From Acidobacteriota bacterium (lineage in GTDB: Bacteria; Acidobacteriota; Thermoanaerobaculia; UBA5066), in NCBI GenBank assembly GCA_008363385.1, contig RHKY01000036.1, positions 17,364-81,363 of the forward strand: a stretch of DNA of 64,000 nucleotides. The letters run 5' to 3'. Below are positions 1 to 8,602 of this stretch, in pieces (position 1 is the first letter of the stretch; each line of letters starts with the position of its first letter). Below the pieces are notes generated by a model that was not told where the DNA came from, did not search any database, and saw only the letters and a list, made by a program, of their open reading frames with translations. Made by a program: the position numbers and the translations under genes.

Positions 1-899
1 ACCTGGTCCAGGACGTAGACGACCTGGCCGCCCGTGTCCGGCAGCCCGAGGACGTCGTCCTGGCCGAAGTACCCGTGGGGCGAGAGGACGAGCAGGCGCG
101 AGATCATCGGGATCCGGGCCAGGAAGCGCTCGAGCGCCCCCGGCGAGGGCGCCTCCAGGATGTCGACGAGGAGGCTCATCGTCTCGGCGGCCCTGCCTGC
201 CGTGCTCCCCCAGCCGGCGGTGAAGCCCAGGCCGAGGAGGGGCTCCGCGACGACCTCCCACGCCGCGTCGGGGGCGCGCGCCTCCAGGACGGCGAGGGCC
301 CGCCGGAGCGCCGCCTGCAGCGCCGGGACGTCCTCGAACCGCCGCTCCAGGAGGAGCGTCCGGCCGTCGAGGGCGTGCAGGCCGAGGAACTCGTGGAGGC
401 GCTCGAGCCCCTCCTTGCCGTCGGCGAAGAGGCCGCTCGAGAGCTGGCGGTTGAGGAAGACGACCCCCTGCCCGATCGAGCGGGGCTCCGTCAGCTTCGG
501 GAACCCGCGCGAGAAGGGACCGAAGTCGATCTCGAGCATCTCGTCCGCGGGGGAGGGGTCGACGAGGCGCTCCTTGAACCGGAGGAAGTCCCCGAGGGAC
601 ACCTCCTCCGGGACCGGGCGATCCCGGTGGAGCCGGTAGAAGGTCCAGCGCCCGACTCGCTCCCGGACCGCGAGGTACACCCACGGGTAGCGGAGGATCG
701 CCTCCTGCGCCCGCGACATCGCTTCGGCGAGAGGTCCCGTGGAGAGGTCGAGCCGGTCGTAGCCGCGGTCGACGTCCTCGAGCATCCTCACGAGGTCCGA
801 CCGGAGGAGCACCGGCCGCCCGTCCGAGAAGGCGGCGTCGAGGAGGAGGTGGAGGGCCTCGCGGTGGCCCTCGGCGAAGTCGGCGAGACCCTCGGTCAC
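1..899 (-). CDS. Sucrose synthase, 3' part cut off by the window edge
   Basis: Sucrose synthase reversibly converts sucrose plus NDP to NDP-glucose plus fructose. About 299 N-terminal residues are visible. The N-terminal regulatory half is followed by SPHGYFGQDDVLGLPDTGG near residue 275, the entry signature of the GT4 glucosyltransferase domain of sucrose synthases. Family members are about 800 residues, so roughly 500 residues lie outside the window. The start is a GTG whose last two bases belong to the TGA stop of the sucrose-phosphate synthase gene (GTGA overlap), which implies translational coupling. It is the third gene of a fructokinase, sucrose-phosphate synthase, sucrose synthase operon. 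Family assignment is firm; intactness of the C-terminal catalytic part cannot be judged here. Confidence 0.9.
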   Translation of the reverse strand, partial: MTEGLADFAEGHREALHLLLDAAFSDGRPVLLRSDLVRMLEDVDRGYDRLDLSTGPLAEAMSRAQEAILRYPWVYLAVRERVGRWTFYRLHRDRPVPEEVSLGDFLRFKERLVDPSPADEMLEIDFGPFSRGFPKLTEPRSIGQGVVFLNRQLSSGLFADGKEGLERLHEFLGLHALDGRTLLLERRFEDVPALQAALRRALAVLEARAPDAAWEVVAEPLLGLGFTAGWGSTAGRAAETMSLLVDILEAPSPGALERFLARIPMISRLLVLSPHGYFGQDDVLGLPDTGGQVVYVLDQ

Positions 900-3046
900 G
901 CCGTCACCTGCTGGGGGACGCCGCTGCCGGCGAAGCCGTAGTGCGAGATCCCCTCGAGGATCCCGCCCGCGTACGCCCGGCGGGCGAAGTAGACCCGCTC
1001 GGCCCCCCGCAGGCACTCGAGCTCGGGCTTGTGGTTGGCGACGACGACGGCGAGGGTCTCCCCCCGGAGCATCTCGGTGTCGTTGCCGGAGTCCCCGGCC
1101 ACGAGGAAGCGCTCGAGCGGGACGCCGAGCCGGTGCGAGAGGAACCGGATGGCCAGCCCCTTCCCGGCGCGGAGGGGGAGGACGTCCAGGAAGCGCCCCT
1201 GGGACGAGACGAGCCGCGCGTGGAGCCCCGCCCGACGGATCCGTCGCGAGATCTCCTCGTCGGCCGGGACGCGCCGCGGGTCGACGTCGTAGCTGAGCTT
1301 GAACGGCCCCTGGTTCTCGGCCCGCTGCGGGACGAGACCGGGCACGGTCGAGAGGAGCGCCGCCAGCGCGTCCCGGCGCCACCGGTGGCGGATGTGGCGG
1401 CTGAACCCGGCGTCCGGGCGCTGGTCGGGCGCGTACCGGATCTCGCTCCCGACGGAGGTGACGAAGACCTCCGGCGTCGGGACGTCCCAGGCGCGGAGCA
1501 CCTCGAGCGCCCGGTCCGGGGTCCGGCCCGTCGCGACGCCGAAGGCGACGGTCCCCTCGTGCTCCCGGAGCCACGCCACGAGCTCCGTGAGGGCTTCGGC
1601 GTCGCCGACGAGCGTGTCGTCGATGTCGGTGACGAGGACCCACCGGGCCGTGCGCAGCCGCGGAGCCGACAGCGCGGCGGCGCCGCGCCGGATCCGCTTC
1701 CGCTCGCGGGAGAGGAGCCGGCCGCACGCCGCCACGTGGCGCTCGACGTGTCCGTCCCACGTGTACCGGCGGGCCGCGCGCAGCCCCGCCCTGGCCCAGG
1801 AGCGCCAGCGCGAGGGTTCCGAGAGGGCCTCGCGCACGGCGCGGGCGATCGCCGCCGTGTCGAGGGGGTCGACGAGGAGCCCGTTCCGGCAGGTGGCCAC
1901 GACGTCCCGCGGCCCGCCGTCGGCCGTCGCGACGACGGGCAGGCCGCTGGCCGCAGCCTCCAGGAGGGTCAGCCCGAAGGGCTCGGTGAGCGCCACGTTG
2001 ACGAAGACCCCGTGGCGGCGCGCCGCGAAGCGGTAGAGGGCCGGGACGTCCTCGGGCGCGTGCCTCTTCGGGAGGGCGATACTCCCCCAGAGGTCGTGGC
2101 GGTCGACGAGGTGGAGGAGCTCGGTGAGGACCTCCCGCTCGGCCTCCTCGGCGCGCCGGACGTCGTCGCGGGTGCCGGCCACGACGACGAGGTTCGCCCG
2201 CCTCCGCAGCTCGGCGTCGGAGGCGAAGGCCTCGACGAGCCGCGCGAGGTTCTTCTTGGGCGCCGGGCGGGCGATGGCCAGGACCGGGGGCTTGCTGGGG
2301 TCCGCGAGGAAACGCCCGACCAGGTCGAGCCCCTCGTCGGCGGGGTGCGAGGGACCCGGAGGGGCGAACCGGGAGGTGTCGACTCCGGGGGGGTTCACCG
2401 TCAGGCGCCGGCCGCGGAACGCCTCGTAGGAGGCCCACTGGGCCTCGACCTCCTGCGCCGTGCTCGCAACGACGAGGGCGGCCCCCTCCAGCACCTCCTC
2501 CTCGGCCGCGATCCGCTCGCGGAAGTGGAACTGCCTCTCGACGGCCGACTCCTTCCGGCCGTCCGAGAGGAGCCGGCGCCGCTTCTCGCGCCCGAGCGAG
2601 TGCCCGGTGTGGACGAGAGGGATCCCGAGGGACTGGCAGAGCCTGACCGCGACCCAGCCGGCGTCGGCGTAGTGGGAGTGGACGAGGTGCGGGAACCGGG
2701 GACGGGCCCGGAAGAACGCCAGGCAACGGTCGACGAGCCCGTCCAGGTGCGGCCAGAGCAGCTCCTTGCGCAGGTACCGCCGGGGTCCGAACGGGAGCCG
2801 GACGATCGTCGCCCCGGGCCCGATCGGCTCCTCGGGGACGGCGTAGTCCGGGGAGACGCGGGGGTCCTCCACCAGCCGCGTGATCAGGTCGACTCGAGCA
2901 ACCCGCGGGTGGCGGCCGAGGGCCCGGGCCAGCTCCAGGACGTACAGCGTCTGGCCGCCGGTGTCCGCGTCGCGCCCCAGCTCGAGGTCCCTGCCGCGGA
3001 GGAGCCCGTGGATGCTCAGCAACGCCAGGGAGAGGCCGGCGCTCAC
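896..3046 (-). CDS. Sucrose-phosphate synthase with C-terminal phosphatase domain
   Basis: Makes sucrose-6-phosphate from NDP-glucose and fructose-6-phosphate and probably dephosphorylates it. The 716-residue product is two-domain, the size of the long bacterial enzymes. The GT4 part covers about 1-450: DADTGGQTLYVLELARAL near the N-terminus, HSHYADAGW, a GHSLGREK motif and EPFGLTLLEAAASGLPVVAT as the donor-binding segment. The C-terminal HAD phosphatase part, about 470-716, has DIDDTL and GDSGNDTEML motifs. I chose the GTG at 3046 because it overlaps the TGA of the fructokinase gene (GTGA) and starts just before the conserved LSIHGLLRG segment. It overlaps the downstream sucrose synthase gene in the same way. 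Whether the phosphatase domain is active is inferred from its retained motifs. Confidence 0.93.
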   Translation of the reverse strand: MSAGLSLALLSIHGLLRGRDLELGRDADTGGQTLYVLELARALGRHPRVARVDLITRLVEDPRVSPDYAVPEEPIGPGATIVRLPFGPRRYLRKELLWPHLDGLVDRCLAFFRARPRFPHLVHSHYADAGWVAVRLCQSLGIPLVHTGHSLGREKRRRLLSDGRKESAVERQFHFRERIAAEEEVLEGAALVVASTAQEVEAQWASYEAFRGRRLTVNPPGVDTSRFAPPGPSHPADEGLDLVGRFLADPSKPPVLAIARPAPKKNLARLVEAFASDAELRRRANLVVVAGTRDDVRRAEEAEREVLTELLHLVDRHDLWGSIALPKRHAPEDVPALYRFAARRHGVFVNVALTEPFGLTLLEAAASGLPVVATADGGPRDVVATCRNGLLVDPLDTAAIARAVREALSEPSRWRSWARAGLRAARRYTWDGHVERHVAACGRLLSRERKRIRRGAAALSAPRLRTARWVLVTDIDDTLVGDAEALTELVAWLREHEGTVAFGVATGRTPDRALEVLRAWDVPTPEVFVTSVGSEIRYAPDQRPDAGFSRHIRHRWRRDALAALLSTVPGLVPQRAENQGPFKLSYDVDPRRVPADEEISRRIRRAGLHARLVSSQGRFLDVLPLRAGKGLAIRFLSHRLGVPLERFLVAGDSGNDTEMLRGETLAVVVANHKPELECLRGAERVYFARRAYAGGILEGISHYGFAGSGVPQQVTA

Positions 3047-4053
3047 GGCGGCGCGAGCCTCCAGCTCCGGCGGAAGGGCTCGTGGAAGGCGGGGTCGTCC
3101 GGGACGGCGCCCGGGATCGTGCAGACGGCGCGGGCGAAGGCAGCGGCCCGGCGGACGAGCGTGGGGATCGGCCAGCCCGCGAGCCAGCCCGCGAGAGCCG
3201 CCGCCGAGAAGGCGTCCCCCGCCCCCACCGTGTCCACGAGGCGGCCAGGGAGGGGCCTCCGCGGGACGTCGGCCACCGCGAGCCACCCGCCGGCCAGGGA
3301 ACAAGCGATCGCGCCCTCCGCGCCGCGCGTCACCAGGAGGAGGCTCGCGTGGATCCGCGCGAAGAGCCGCTGGGCCATCGGCAGGGCGTGAGGCGTCCCT
3401 CGCGAGCGGAGGAGGCGGACCGCGGCCACGACCTCGGCGGAGCTCGCCTTCAGGACGTCCGCTGCCCGGAGCGAGGCCCGGACGACCGGCGGGTCCACGT
3501 CCGGGGGCCGGAGGTTCAGGTCGACGAACCGCGGGCACGTCGTGCCCGCGAGGAGGGCCGCGAGCGCGCGCCGGGAGGCGGCGGCCCGCTGGGCCAGGGT
3601 CCCGAAGTAGAGCGCGGCGGGCCGGTGGGCGCCCACGGCGCGGAGGGCTTCCCCCGTGCGGATCGCGTCGAAGGCGCGCCCGCGCGGGATCTCGAACGAG
3701 GGGCCGTCGGGACCGTCCCGGACGACGGCCTCGCCGGTGGACCGACGGCGGTCGACCTGGACGCCCTCCGTGCGCAGGCCGCGGCGGCGCATCTCTCGCA
3801 CCAGGCTCCTTCCCGGGCCGTCGCTGCCGACCCGCGTCACGAGGAGAGGGTCGAGACCGAAGGCCCGCAGGTGCGTCGCGACGTTCAGCGGCGCCCCGCC
3901 GGGGCGGCGGCCGCCGGGGGAGAGGTCCCACAGCGCCTCGCCGAAGAGAGCGACCCGCGCTCCGGCGGTCCGGGAGCGACCCTCTCCGCCGTCCGGCCCC
4001 GGACCGACCTCTTTCGGTCTCCCCTCGTCCAGCGTCGTTCGGCTCCGTCTCAT
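3043..4053 (-). CDS. PfkB-family fructokinase
   Basis: A ribokinase-fold sugar kinase of 336 residues, most likely fructokinase given its operon partners. It would phosphorylate the fructose released by sucrose synthase. Visible features are the GEALWDLSPGG strand start, GGAPLNVATHLRAFG (first PfkB signature area) and DTVGAGDAFSAAALAGWL (second signature, with the catalytic Asp in GAGD). The first 30 residues are a low-complexity, non-conserved extension. No alternative ATG or GTG lies between the ATG at 4053 and the conserved core, so this start is kept. A -10-like TATCCT ends 8 nt before the ATG, so the transcript may be leaderless. It is the first gene of the sucrose operon. Substrate specificity is inferred from context. 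Confidence 0.88.
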   Translation of the reverse strand: MRRSRTTLDEGRPKEVGPGPDGGEGRSRTAGARVALFGEALWDLSPGGRRPGGAPLNVATHLRAFGLDPLLVTRVGSDGPGRSLVREMRRRGLRTEGVQVDRRRSTGEAVVRDGPDGPSFEIPRGRAFDAIRTGEALRAVGAHRPAALYFGTLAQRAAASRRALAALLAGTTCPRFVDLNLRPPDVDPPVVRASLRAADVLKASSAEVVAAVRLLRSRGTPHALPMAQRLFARIHASLLLVTRGAEGAIACSLAGGWLAVADVPRRPLPGRLVDTVGAGDAFSAAALAGWLAGWPIPTLVRRAAAFARAVCTIPGAVPDDPAFHEPFRRSWRLAPP

Positions 4054-4061
4054 CCAGGGCG

Positions 4062-4090
4062 AGGATACACGCTTGAAGATTTGATCTCAA
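4062..4090 (-). promoter_or_regulatory. Sigma-70-type promoter of the sucrose operon
   Basis: On the minus strand TTGAGA (4090-4085) is followed after 17 nt by TATCCT (4067-4062). The -10 ends 8 nt before the fructokinase ATG, so the predicted transcription start nearly coincides with the start codon. Motif match and spacing are seen; activity is inferred. Confidence 0.6.
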
Positions 4091-4092
4091 AT
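4079..4092. promoter_or_regulatory. Candidate operator: 6-2-6 inverted repeat over the -35 box
   Basis: ATTTGATCTCAAAT is an inverted repeat (ATTTGA, 2-nt spacer, TCAAAT) that covers the -35 element of the sucrose operon. It is conspicuously AT-rich for this genome. A repressor bound here would block RNA polymerase. No regulator gene is adjacent, so the binding protein is unknown. Confidence 0.4.
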
Positions 4093-4251
4093 GGTGCGCG
4101 CGAGGACCCGCCGAAGGGGACCGCCGGCTCCGGGGACCCGGCCAGGGCCTTCGATCGAGTCGCCCAGAGAGGCAGGCCGGGCCCCCGCCCTTCCCGAGCC
4201 GCCGCCGACGTGCTGCAATGCAGGGATGCTGGAGACCGTTACACCGGCCGG

Positions 4252-4288
4252 GCCGGGCGCCGCTCGCCACCGGGGACAGCGGCCCGGC
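4252..4288. repeat. GC-rich stem-loop before the antiporter gene
   Basis: GCCGGGCGCCGCT and AGCGGCCCGGC can pair with a small bulge around a 13-nt loop, about 30 nt before the antiporter start. It could be a leader hairpin or a terminator without a T-run; nothing in the sequence decides between these. Other than this stem-loop, a short CTGCAATGCAG palindrome at 4213-4223 and the sucrose promoter, I see nothing in this divergent gap. Confidence 0.3.
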
Positions 4289-4318
4289 GCGCACGCCGGG
4301 CGGCGGGGCTAGGCGCCC

Positions 4319-5593
4319 GTGGGCGTCCCGGACTTCCTCGCGCTCCTCGGGGCTCTCCTCGTCCTCTCCTACGCCGCGGAGGCCCTGTTCCACCGGACGC
4401 GGATCCCGCCGGTCGTCCTGCTGATCGGGGCAGGCGTGGCCCTCGGCCCCCTCGGCGGGGCCCTGCCGGGAGACAGCTTCCGGGTCGCGGCCCCTTACTT
4501 CGGCGGCTTCGCTCTCGTCGTCATCCTCTTCGAGGCGGGCCTCGACCTCGACCTGGACCAGACCAGCCGCGGCGTCGGGGCCGGAGCGGCCCTCGCGGGG
4601 ATCTCGTTCTTCCTGACGGCGGGCACGATCGCCCTCTTCGGCCACGGCCTCCTCGGCCTGCCGACGGCCTCGGCGCTGGCGCTCGGGGCGCTCCTCGGCG
4701 CCCCGTCCAGCGCCGTGGTCCTGCCGCTCGTGGCCCGGCTCGGGCTGAGAGAGGAGCTGAAGACCCGGGCCGTCATCGACGCCACGCTCGCCGACGTCCT
4801 CGGGATCCTCGGGTTCACGCTCGCCGTGGATTCCTTCCGCGGCGGCTCGGTGGCCGGGGCCCTCATCCGGGGGGTCGGCACGGGATTCGTCATCGGGGTG
4901 GCGGTCGCGGTCTTCCTCGGGCTCCTCTGGAGCCGGGCCCTCCGCTGGCTCTCGGGCGGGCGCTTCGGCGAAGCGCTGACCCTCGGCATCGTGCTCCTCC
5001 TCCACTCCGGCCTGCACGCGCTGGGAGGGGGCGCGGCGGTCGCGGTCGTCGCCTTCGGTCTGACCCTCTCGAACGAGCCGGTCCTCCTGGCCCGCCTCGT
5101 CGAGCGGCCCGCGCTGCCGGACGTGGACGCCGGTTTCGCCGTCCTCAAGGGAAAGCTGCACGACTTCATCTCCCAGACGACGTTCCTCGTCCGGACGTTC
5201 TTCTTCGTCCTCCTGGGCCTCGTGGTCGACTGGCGAGGGCTGGAGTGGAGGGCCGTCGGCGTCTCGGCTCTCTTCCTCGCCGTCGTCCTCCTGGCCCGGA
5301 GGGCCACCGTCGTGATCGTCCGGCGGGCGGGGCTCCTCGACGCGACCGACGACGAGGGGAGCATCTTCTCGGCTCTCCACGCCCGGGGCCTCGTCACGGC
5401 CGTCCTCGCGCTCGAGGCGGCCGCGAGCGGCCTTCCGGGCGCCGGGGCGTTCCCCCTCTACGCGTTCGCGCTGCTGCTGGCGACGAACCTCCTCGTCATC
5501 CCCGGCCTCTGGGGACCCCTGGGCCGGCCGCGCGCGGAGGAGACCCCGCCACCTCCTCCGGGCGCCGCCGCGGGACCCGCCGGCGGACCGTGA
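4319..5593 (+). CDS. Cation:proton antiporter (CPA/NhaP type)
   Basis: An integral inner-membrane protein of 424 residues with about 12 hydrophobic segments and no C-terminal TrkA or CBS domain, built like sodium/proton exchangers of the CPA1 (NhaP) class. The segments around residues 60-90 (FGGFALVVILFEAGLDLDLD) and 125-170 (LGAPSSAVVLPLVARLG, then VIDATLADVLGILG) match the conserved ion-pathway helices of that family. The polar tail ends in a Pro/Gly/Ala-rich stretch. The start is GTG at 4319; the next gene downstream is a MarR regulator 166 nt away. The transported cation cannot be deduced from sequence alone. Confidence 0.82.
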   Translation: MGVPDFLALLGALLVLSYAAEALFHRTRIPPVVLLIGAGVALGPLGGALPGDSFRVAAPYFGGFALVVILFEAGLDLDLDQTSRGVGAGAALAGISFFLTAGTIALFGHGLLGLPTASALALGALLGAPSSAVVLPLVARLGLREELKTRAVIDATLADVLGILGFTLAVDSFRGGSVAGALIRGVGTGFVIGVAVAVFLGLLWSRALRWLSGGRFGEALTLGIVLLLHSGLHALGGGAAVAVVAFGLTLSNEPVLLARLVERPALPDVDAGFAVLKGKLHDFISQTTFLVRTFFFVLLGLVVDWRGLEWRAVGVSALFLAVVLLARRATVVIVRRAGLLDATDDEGSIFSALHARGLVTAVLALEAAASGLPGAGAFPLYAFALLLATNLLVIPGLWGPLGRPRAEETPPPPPGAAAGPAGGP

Positions 5594-5747
5594 GGACGCG
5601 GGACGGGGCGACCCAGGCGAGGCCCCTCCCGCCGCTCGCGTCGGGAGACGGGAAGCGTGTCACGGTCCCCCGGCGGGTCCAGGCCCCTTCGGCCTCCCAC
5701 GACCTTCCCTTTCGGGCAGGTGGCCGCCCCGGAGCGGGGACGCGTGT

Positions 5748-5753
5748 TGAAAT
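5748..5753 (+). promoter_or_regulatory. Weak -10-like element before the MarR gene
   Basis: TGAAAT ends 6 nt before the ATG at 5760 within an AT-rich patch (GTTGAAATGAAACC) that stands out from its surroundings. It fits the leaderless arrangement seen elsewhere in the window, but lacks the A at position 2 of TANNNT. Confidence 0.25.
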
Positions 5754-5759
5754 GAAACC

Positions 5760-6308
5760 ATGAGGGAAACCGCGCCTGCATCAGCCGCCCACGAGCCCGG
5801 CGACGACGACGCCCGGCTCGGAGACGTCCTCCAGTTCATGCGCCTCCTCTGGTCGATCGACCACCGGCTCCAGTCGGTGTCGAAGAGGATGGCCGCGAGC
5901 CTCGGCATCACCGGGCCGCAGCGCCTCGTCGTCCGATTCGTCGGCCTCTTCCCCGGCGTCACCTCCGGCCGCCTCTCCGAGCTCCTCCACCTCCACCCGA
6001 GCACGCTCACGGGGGTCGTCCAGCGGCTCCGGCAGGCGGGCCTCCTCGACCGCGTCGCCGACCCGGCGGACGGCCGGCGGGCGCTCCTGAAGCTGACGGC
6101 GGCGGGCCGGCGGCTGACGAAGCGCTCCGGGCCGAGCGTGGAGACCGCCGCCAGGAACGCGCTCTCGCGCTTCTCCGCTTCCGAGGTCGCCTCCGCGCGC
6201 GCCGTGCTCGAGTCCGTCGCCGAGGAGCTCGGAGCCCTGAACGGCACGACCGGCTCGCCGAAGCGGAGGAGGGCGATCGGCGCCCCGCGCTCGCGCCGCC
6301 GCCGGTAG
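5760..6308 (+). CDS. MarR-family transcriptional regulator
   Basis: A 182-residue winged helix-turn-helix protein. Residues about 25-150 form the MarR fold: a dimerisation helix (VLQFMRLLWSIDHRLQ), the recognition region SGRLSELLHLHPSTLTGVVQRLRQAGLLDRV and the wing DPADGRRALLKLTAAG. The ends are outside the fold: an acidic N-terminus and a very basic C-terminus rich in Arg and Lys. MarR proteins usually repress efflux, stress or catabolic genes near themselves. Candidate targets are the upstream antiporter and the downstream glycosyltransferase gene, but no clear operator is visible. The ligand is unknown. Confidence 0.85.
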   Translation: MRETAPASAAHEPGDDDARLGDVLQFMRLLWSIDHRLQSVSKRMAASLGITGPQRLVVRFVGLFPGVTSGRLSELLHLHPSTLTGVVQRLRQAGLLDRVADPADGRRALLKLTAAGRRLTKRSGPSVETAARNALSRFSASEVASARAVLESVAEELGALNGTTGSPKRRRAIGAPRSRRRR

Positions 6309-6441
6309 CCGCGCTCTTCCCCGCCCCCGGAGCCCGGAAGGCCCCCGCCGCGGGGAGCCGGTTGCGACGGAGTTCGTTGCTGTTGCAGTATCGGGCCCGT
6401 CGGTGCGGAACGGGCGGTGACGAGGCCCGGGGGAGGAGCGA

Positions 6442-8577
6442 ATGCGACGACGGGCGACCGGGATCGGGGCGGACGGACGACGAGGCGTCGCCCGAGGCCT
6501 CCTCCTCGGCGCGCTCGCCCTCGCTCTCGGGGGGCAGTACCTGCTCACGGGCGAGATCCTCCTCCGGCGGGAGGCGATCCGGTCGTGGGGCGGTCACCAC
6601 GTCACGGGGGCGCTGCTCCTCGTGGCGGCGACCGCCGCCGCGTTCCTGTTCGGCCGGAGGTCGCGATGGGCCCTCGGGCCCGCGGCGCCGGCGGCCGAGG
6701 AGGTCCGGCACGGGATCCCCCGGGGCGCGCGCCCGTTCGTCGCCGCGGCCGCCGCCGCCTGGGCCGTGGCGCTCGCGGCGTACGTCGCCCGGGGGGAGAG
6801 TCTCCTCTGCCTCGGGGCCTGGGCCGCTTCGATCCTCCTCCTCGTCGTCCCGCTCCTCCGGGCGCCGGGCCCTCGAGGATTCGGCACCACCCCCGTCGAG
6901 CGGGTCGCCGTCGGGGCGCTGACGCTGGTGGCCTTCGGGCTGCGGCACTGGAGGCTCACCGAGCTGCCTTCGGCGGTCCACGTCGACGTCCCGTTCATGG
7001 GCGACCACACCCTCGCGCTGCTCGACGGCAACGGGGCCGAGTGGTTCGGGATCGCCCCCTCGGAGCACCTCTTCACCCTGCACCGGGTGCTCGGGCTCGG
7101 GATGGAGCTCTTCGGCCGGGACCAGTACGGCCTCGTGATCCTCGGCGTCCTGGCGGGCACGCTCACGGTCCCGGTGACGTACCTCCTCGGCCGGGAGCTG
7201 TTCGGGCGCCTCGCAGGCTGGCTGGCCGCCGGCCTCCTCGCGGTCTCCTACACGCACATCCACTTCAGCCGCACCCTCTTCGGGCCGAAGGCCACGTTCC
7301 TGGTCGCCCTTTCCGCCCTGCTCCTCCTGCGGGCGCTCCGGCTCGGCGGGGCGCACCGATGGGCCCTCTCGGGCGTCCTGTCGGCCTTCGCCGTCTTCAA
7401 CTACGACTCCGGCCGCGTGGGCCCGCTCGTCGTCGCGGCCCTCGCAGTCTGGCTTCTCGTGCGGGACAGGGCCGCGTTCCGGAGGACGCTTCCCGGCTGG
7501 GCGGCCTGGGCCCTCGGACTCGTGGTGGCGTTCGGGCCGATGCTCGCGTACGCTGTGCGGGACCCCAGGGGGTTCGCGGGCCGGGCGAACGTCGTCGTCC
7601 TCTGGGACGAGCTGACGTACGAGCACTCCCTGAAGAAGTACGACGCGGACGGCTGGGTCGAGCTCCTCGCCGGACAGACGAAGCAGGCCCTCCTGGCCTT
7701 CCATTCGGAGCCCGACCAGAGCCCCCATTTCACGCTCCGGGCTCCCGGCCTCTCGCCGGCCGCCGCGGCGCTCCTGGTGGTGGGCGCCGGGCTGGCCCTC
7801 TCGGGCCGCGCGGGCCCCCGGGCCGCCGTCCTGATCGCCTGGATCGGCCTGACGCTCCTCCTCGGGGCGATCCTCACCTCCGACCCGCCTTACTGGCCGC
7901 ACCTGAACATCCTCCTGCCCCCGGTCTGCCTCCTCGCCGGGCTCGCCTTCGCCGAGCTCGTTGCGGTCTTCTTGGGCAGCGGCCGGGTGGCGACGGCGTG
8001 CGGGACCCTGCTGGCGACGCTCGGCGTGGCCGCGGTGGGGACCGCGAACTGGAGCTTCTACCGGGAGAGCGTCGCGGACAACGCGGAGACCTGGCTGAGG
8101 ATCGCGCGGGTCGTCCGGCCGTACCCGGCCGGGACGCCGGTGCTCCTGGTGTCGGACGACCTGAAGGCCGACCATGTCGGGTTCCAGTTCTTCTGCCGCA
8201 GGCAGCCGTTCGAGGACGTGGCCCCGGAGGCGCTGGCCGGACGGCTCGAGGCGCTCGTCGGGCCCGCCGTCGTCGTCCTCGAGTCCCACCCCGAGCTGGC
8301 CGCGGAGGTCCTCCGCTCGCACCCCGAGGGCCGGTTCGAGAAGGTCGGCCGAGAGGGAGGGCAGGGCGCGCCGGTGACCGTCGTCCGCATCGGCGGCGCC
8401 GCTCCGGTCGCCGGGGGGGAGGTCCCGGCCCAGAGGTGGCGCGGATGGCTGTTCCTTTCCTTCCTGGCGGCCGCGTGGGCCACGGTGCATGCGGTCGCTC
8501 TGGGTCGCTCGGTCCGGCCCGCCGGGGCCGCGGCTCGGGAGGTCCCTCCGGCCCGGACCGGGGAGCAGCCCGGCTAA
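6442..8577 (+). CDS. GT39-like membrane glycosyltransferase (PMT/ArnT type)
   Basis: A 711-residue polytopic membrane protein with at least ten hydrophobic helices, in the dolichyl/undecaprenyl-phosphate-sugar mannosyltransferase superfamily. The segment near residues 170-260 holds an acidic first loop (HVDVPFMGDHTLALLDGNGAEWF) followed by YGLVILGVLAGTLTVPVTYLLGRELFG and a HIHFSRT segment. This is the arrangement seen in PMT_2-type enzymes, which move a lipid-linked sugar onto a periplasmic acceptor. The C-terminal third (about 500-690) is largely soluble. A GGGGGAGGAG-type ribosome binding site precedes the ATG. The acceptor (lipid, protein or glycan) is not evident. Confidence 0.72.
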   Translation: MRRRATGIGADGRRGVARGLLLGALALALGGQYLLTGEILLRREAIRSWGGHHVTGALLLVAATAAAFLFGRRSRWALGPAAPAAEEVRHGIPRGARPFVAAAAAAWAVALAAYVARGESLLCLGAWAASILLLVVPLLRAPGPRGFGTTPVERVAVGALTLVAFGLRHWRLTELPSAVHVDVPFMGDHTLALLDGNGAEWFGIAPSEHLFTLHRVLGLGMELFGRDQYGLVILGVLAGTLTVPVTYLLGRELFGRLAGWLAAGLLAVSYTHIHFSRTLFGPKATFLVALSALLLLRALRLGGAHRWALSGVLSAFAVFNYDSGRVGPLVVAALAVWLLVRDRAAFRRTLPGWAAWALGLVVAFGPMLAYAVRDPRGFAGRANVVVLWDELTYEHSLKKYDADGWVELLAGQTKQALLAFHSEPDQSPHFTLRAPGLSPAAAALLVVGAGLALSGRAGPRAAVLIAWIGLTLLLGAILTSDPPYWPHLNILLPPVCLLAGLAFAELVAVFLGSGRVATACGTLLATLGVAAVGTANWSFYRESVADNAETWLRIARVVRPYPAGTPVLLVSDDLKADHVGFQFFCRRQPFEDVAPEALAGRLEALVGPAVVVLESHPELAAEVLRSHPEGRFEKVGREGGQGAPVTVVRIGGAAPVAGGEVPAQRWRGWLFLSFLAAAWATVHAVALGRSVRPAGAAAREVPPARTGEQPG

Positions 8578-8602
8578 GATCCCGACGGGAAACCGCCGGG
8601 GA

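Noticed and set aside
896-5380. Very long open frames antisense to or out of phase with the sucrose and antiporter genes (up to about 1,490 codons)
   Set aside because: They arise because G/C at third codon positions removes stop codons from other frames. Their translations are Arg/Gly/Pro/Glu-rich without motifs, while the overlapping real genes carry conserved families. The same applies across the whole window.
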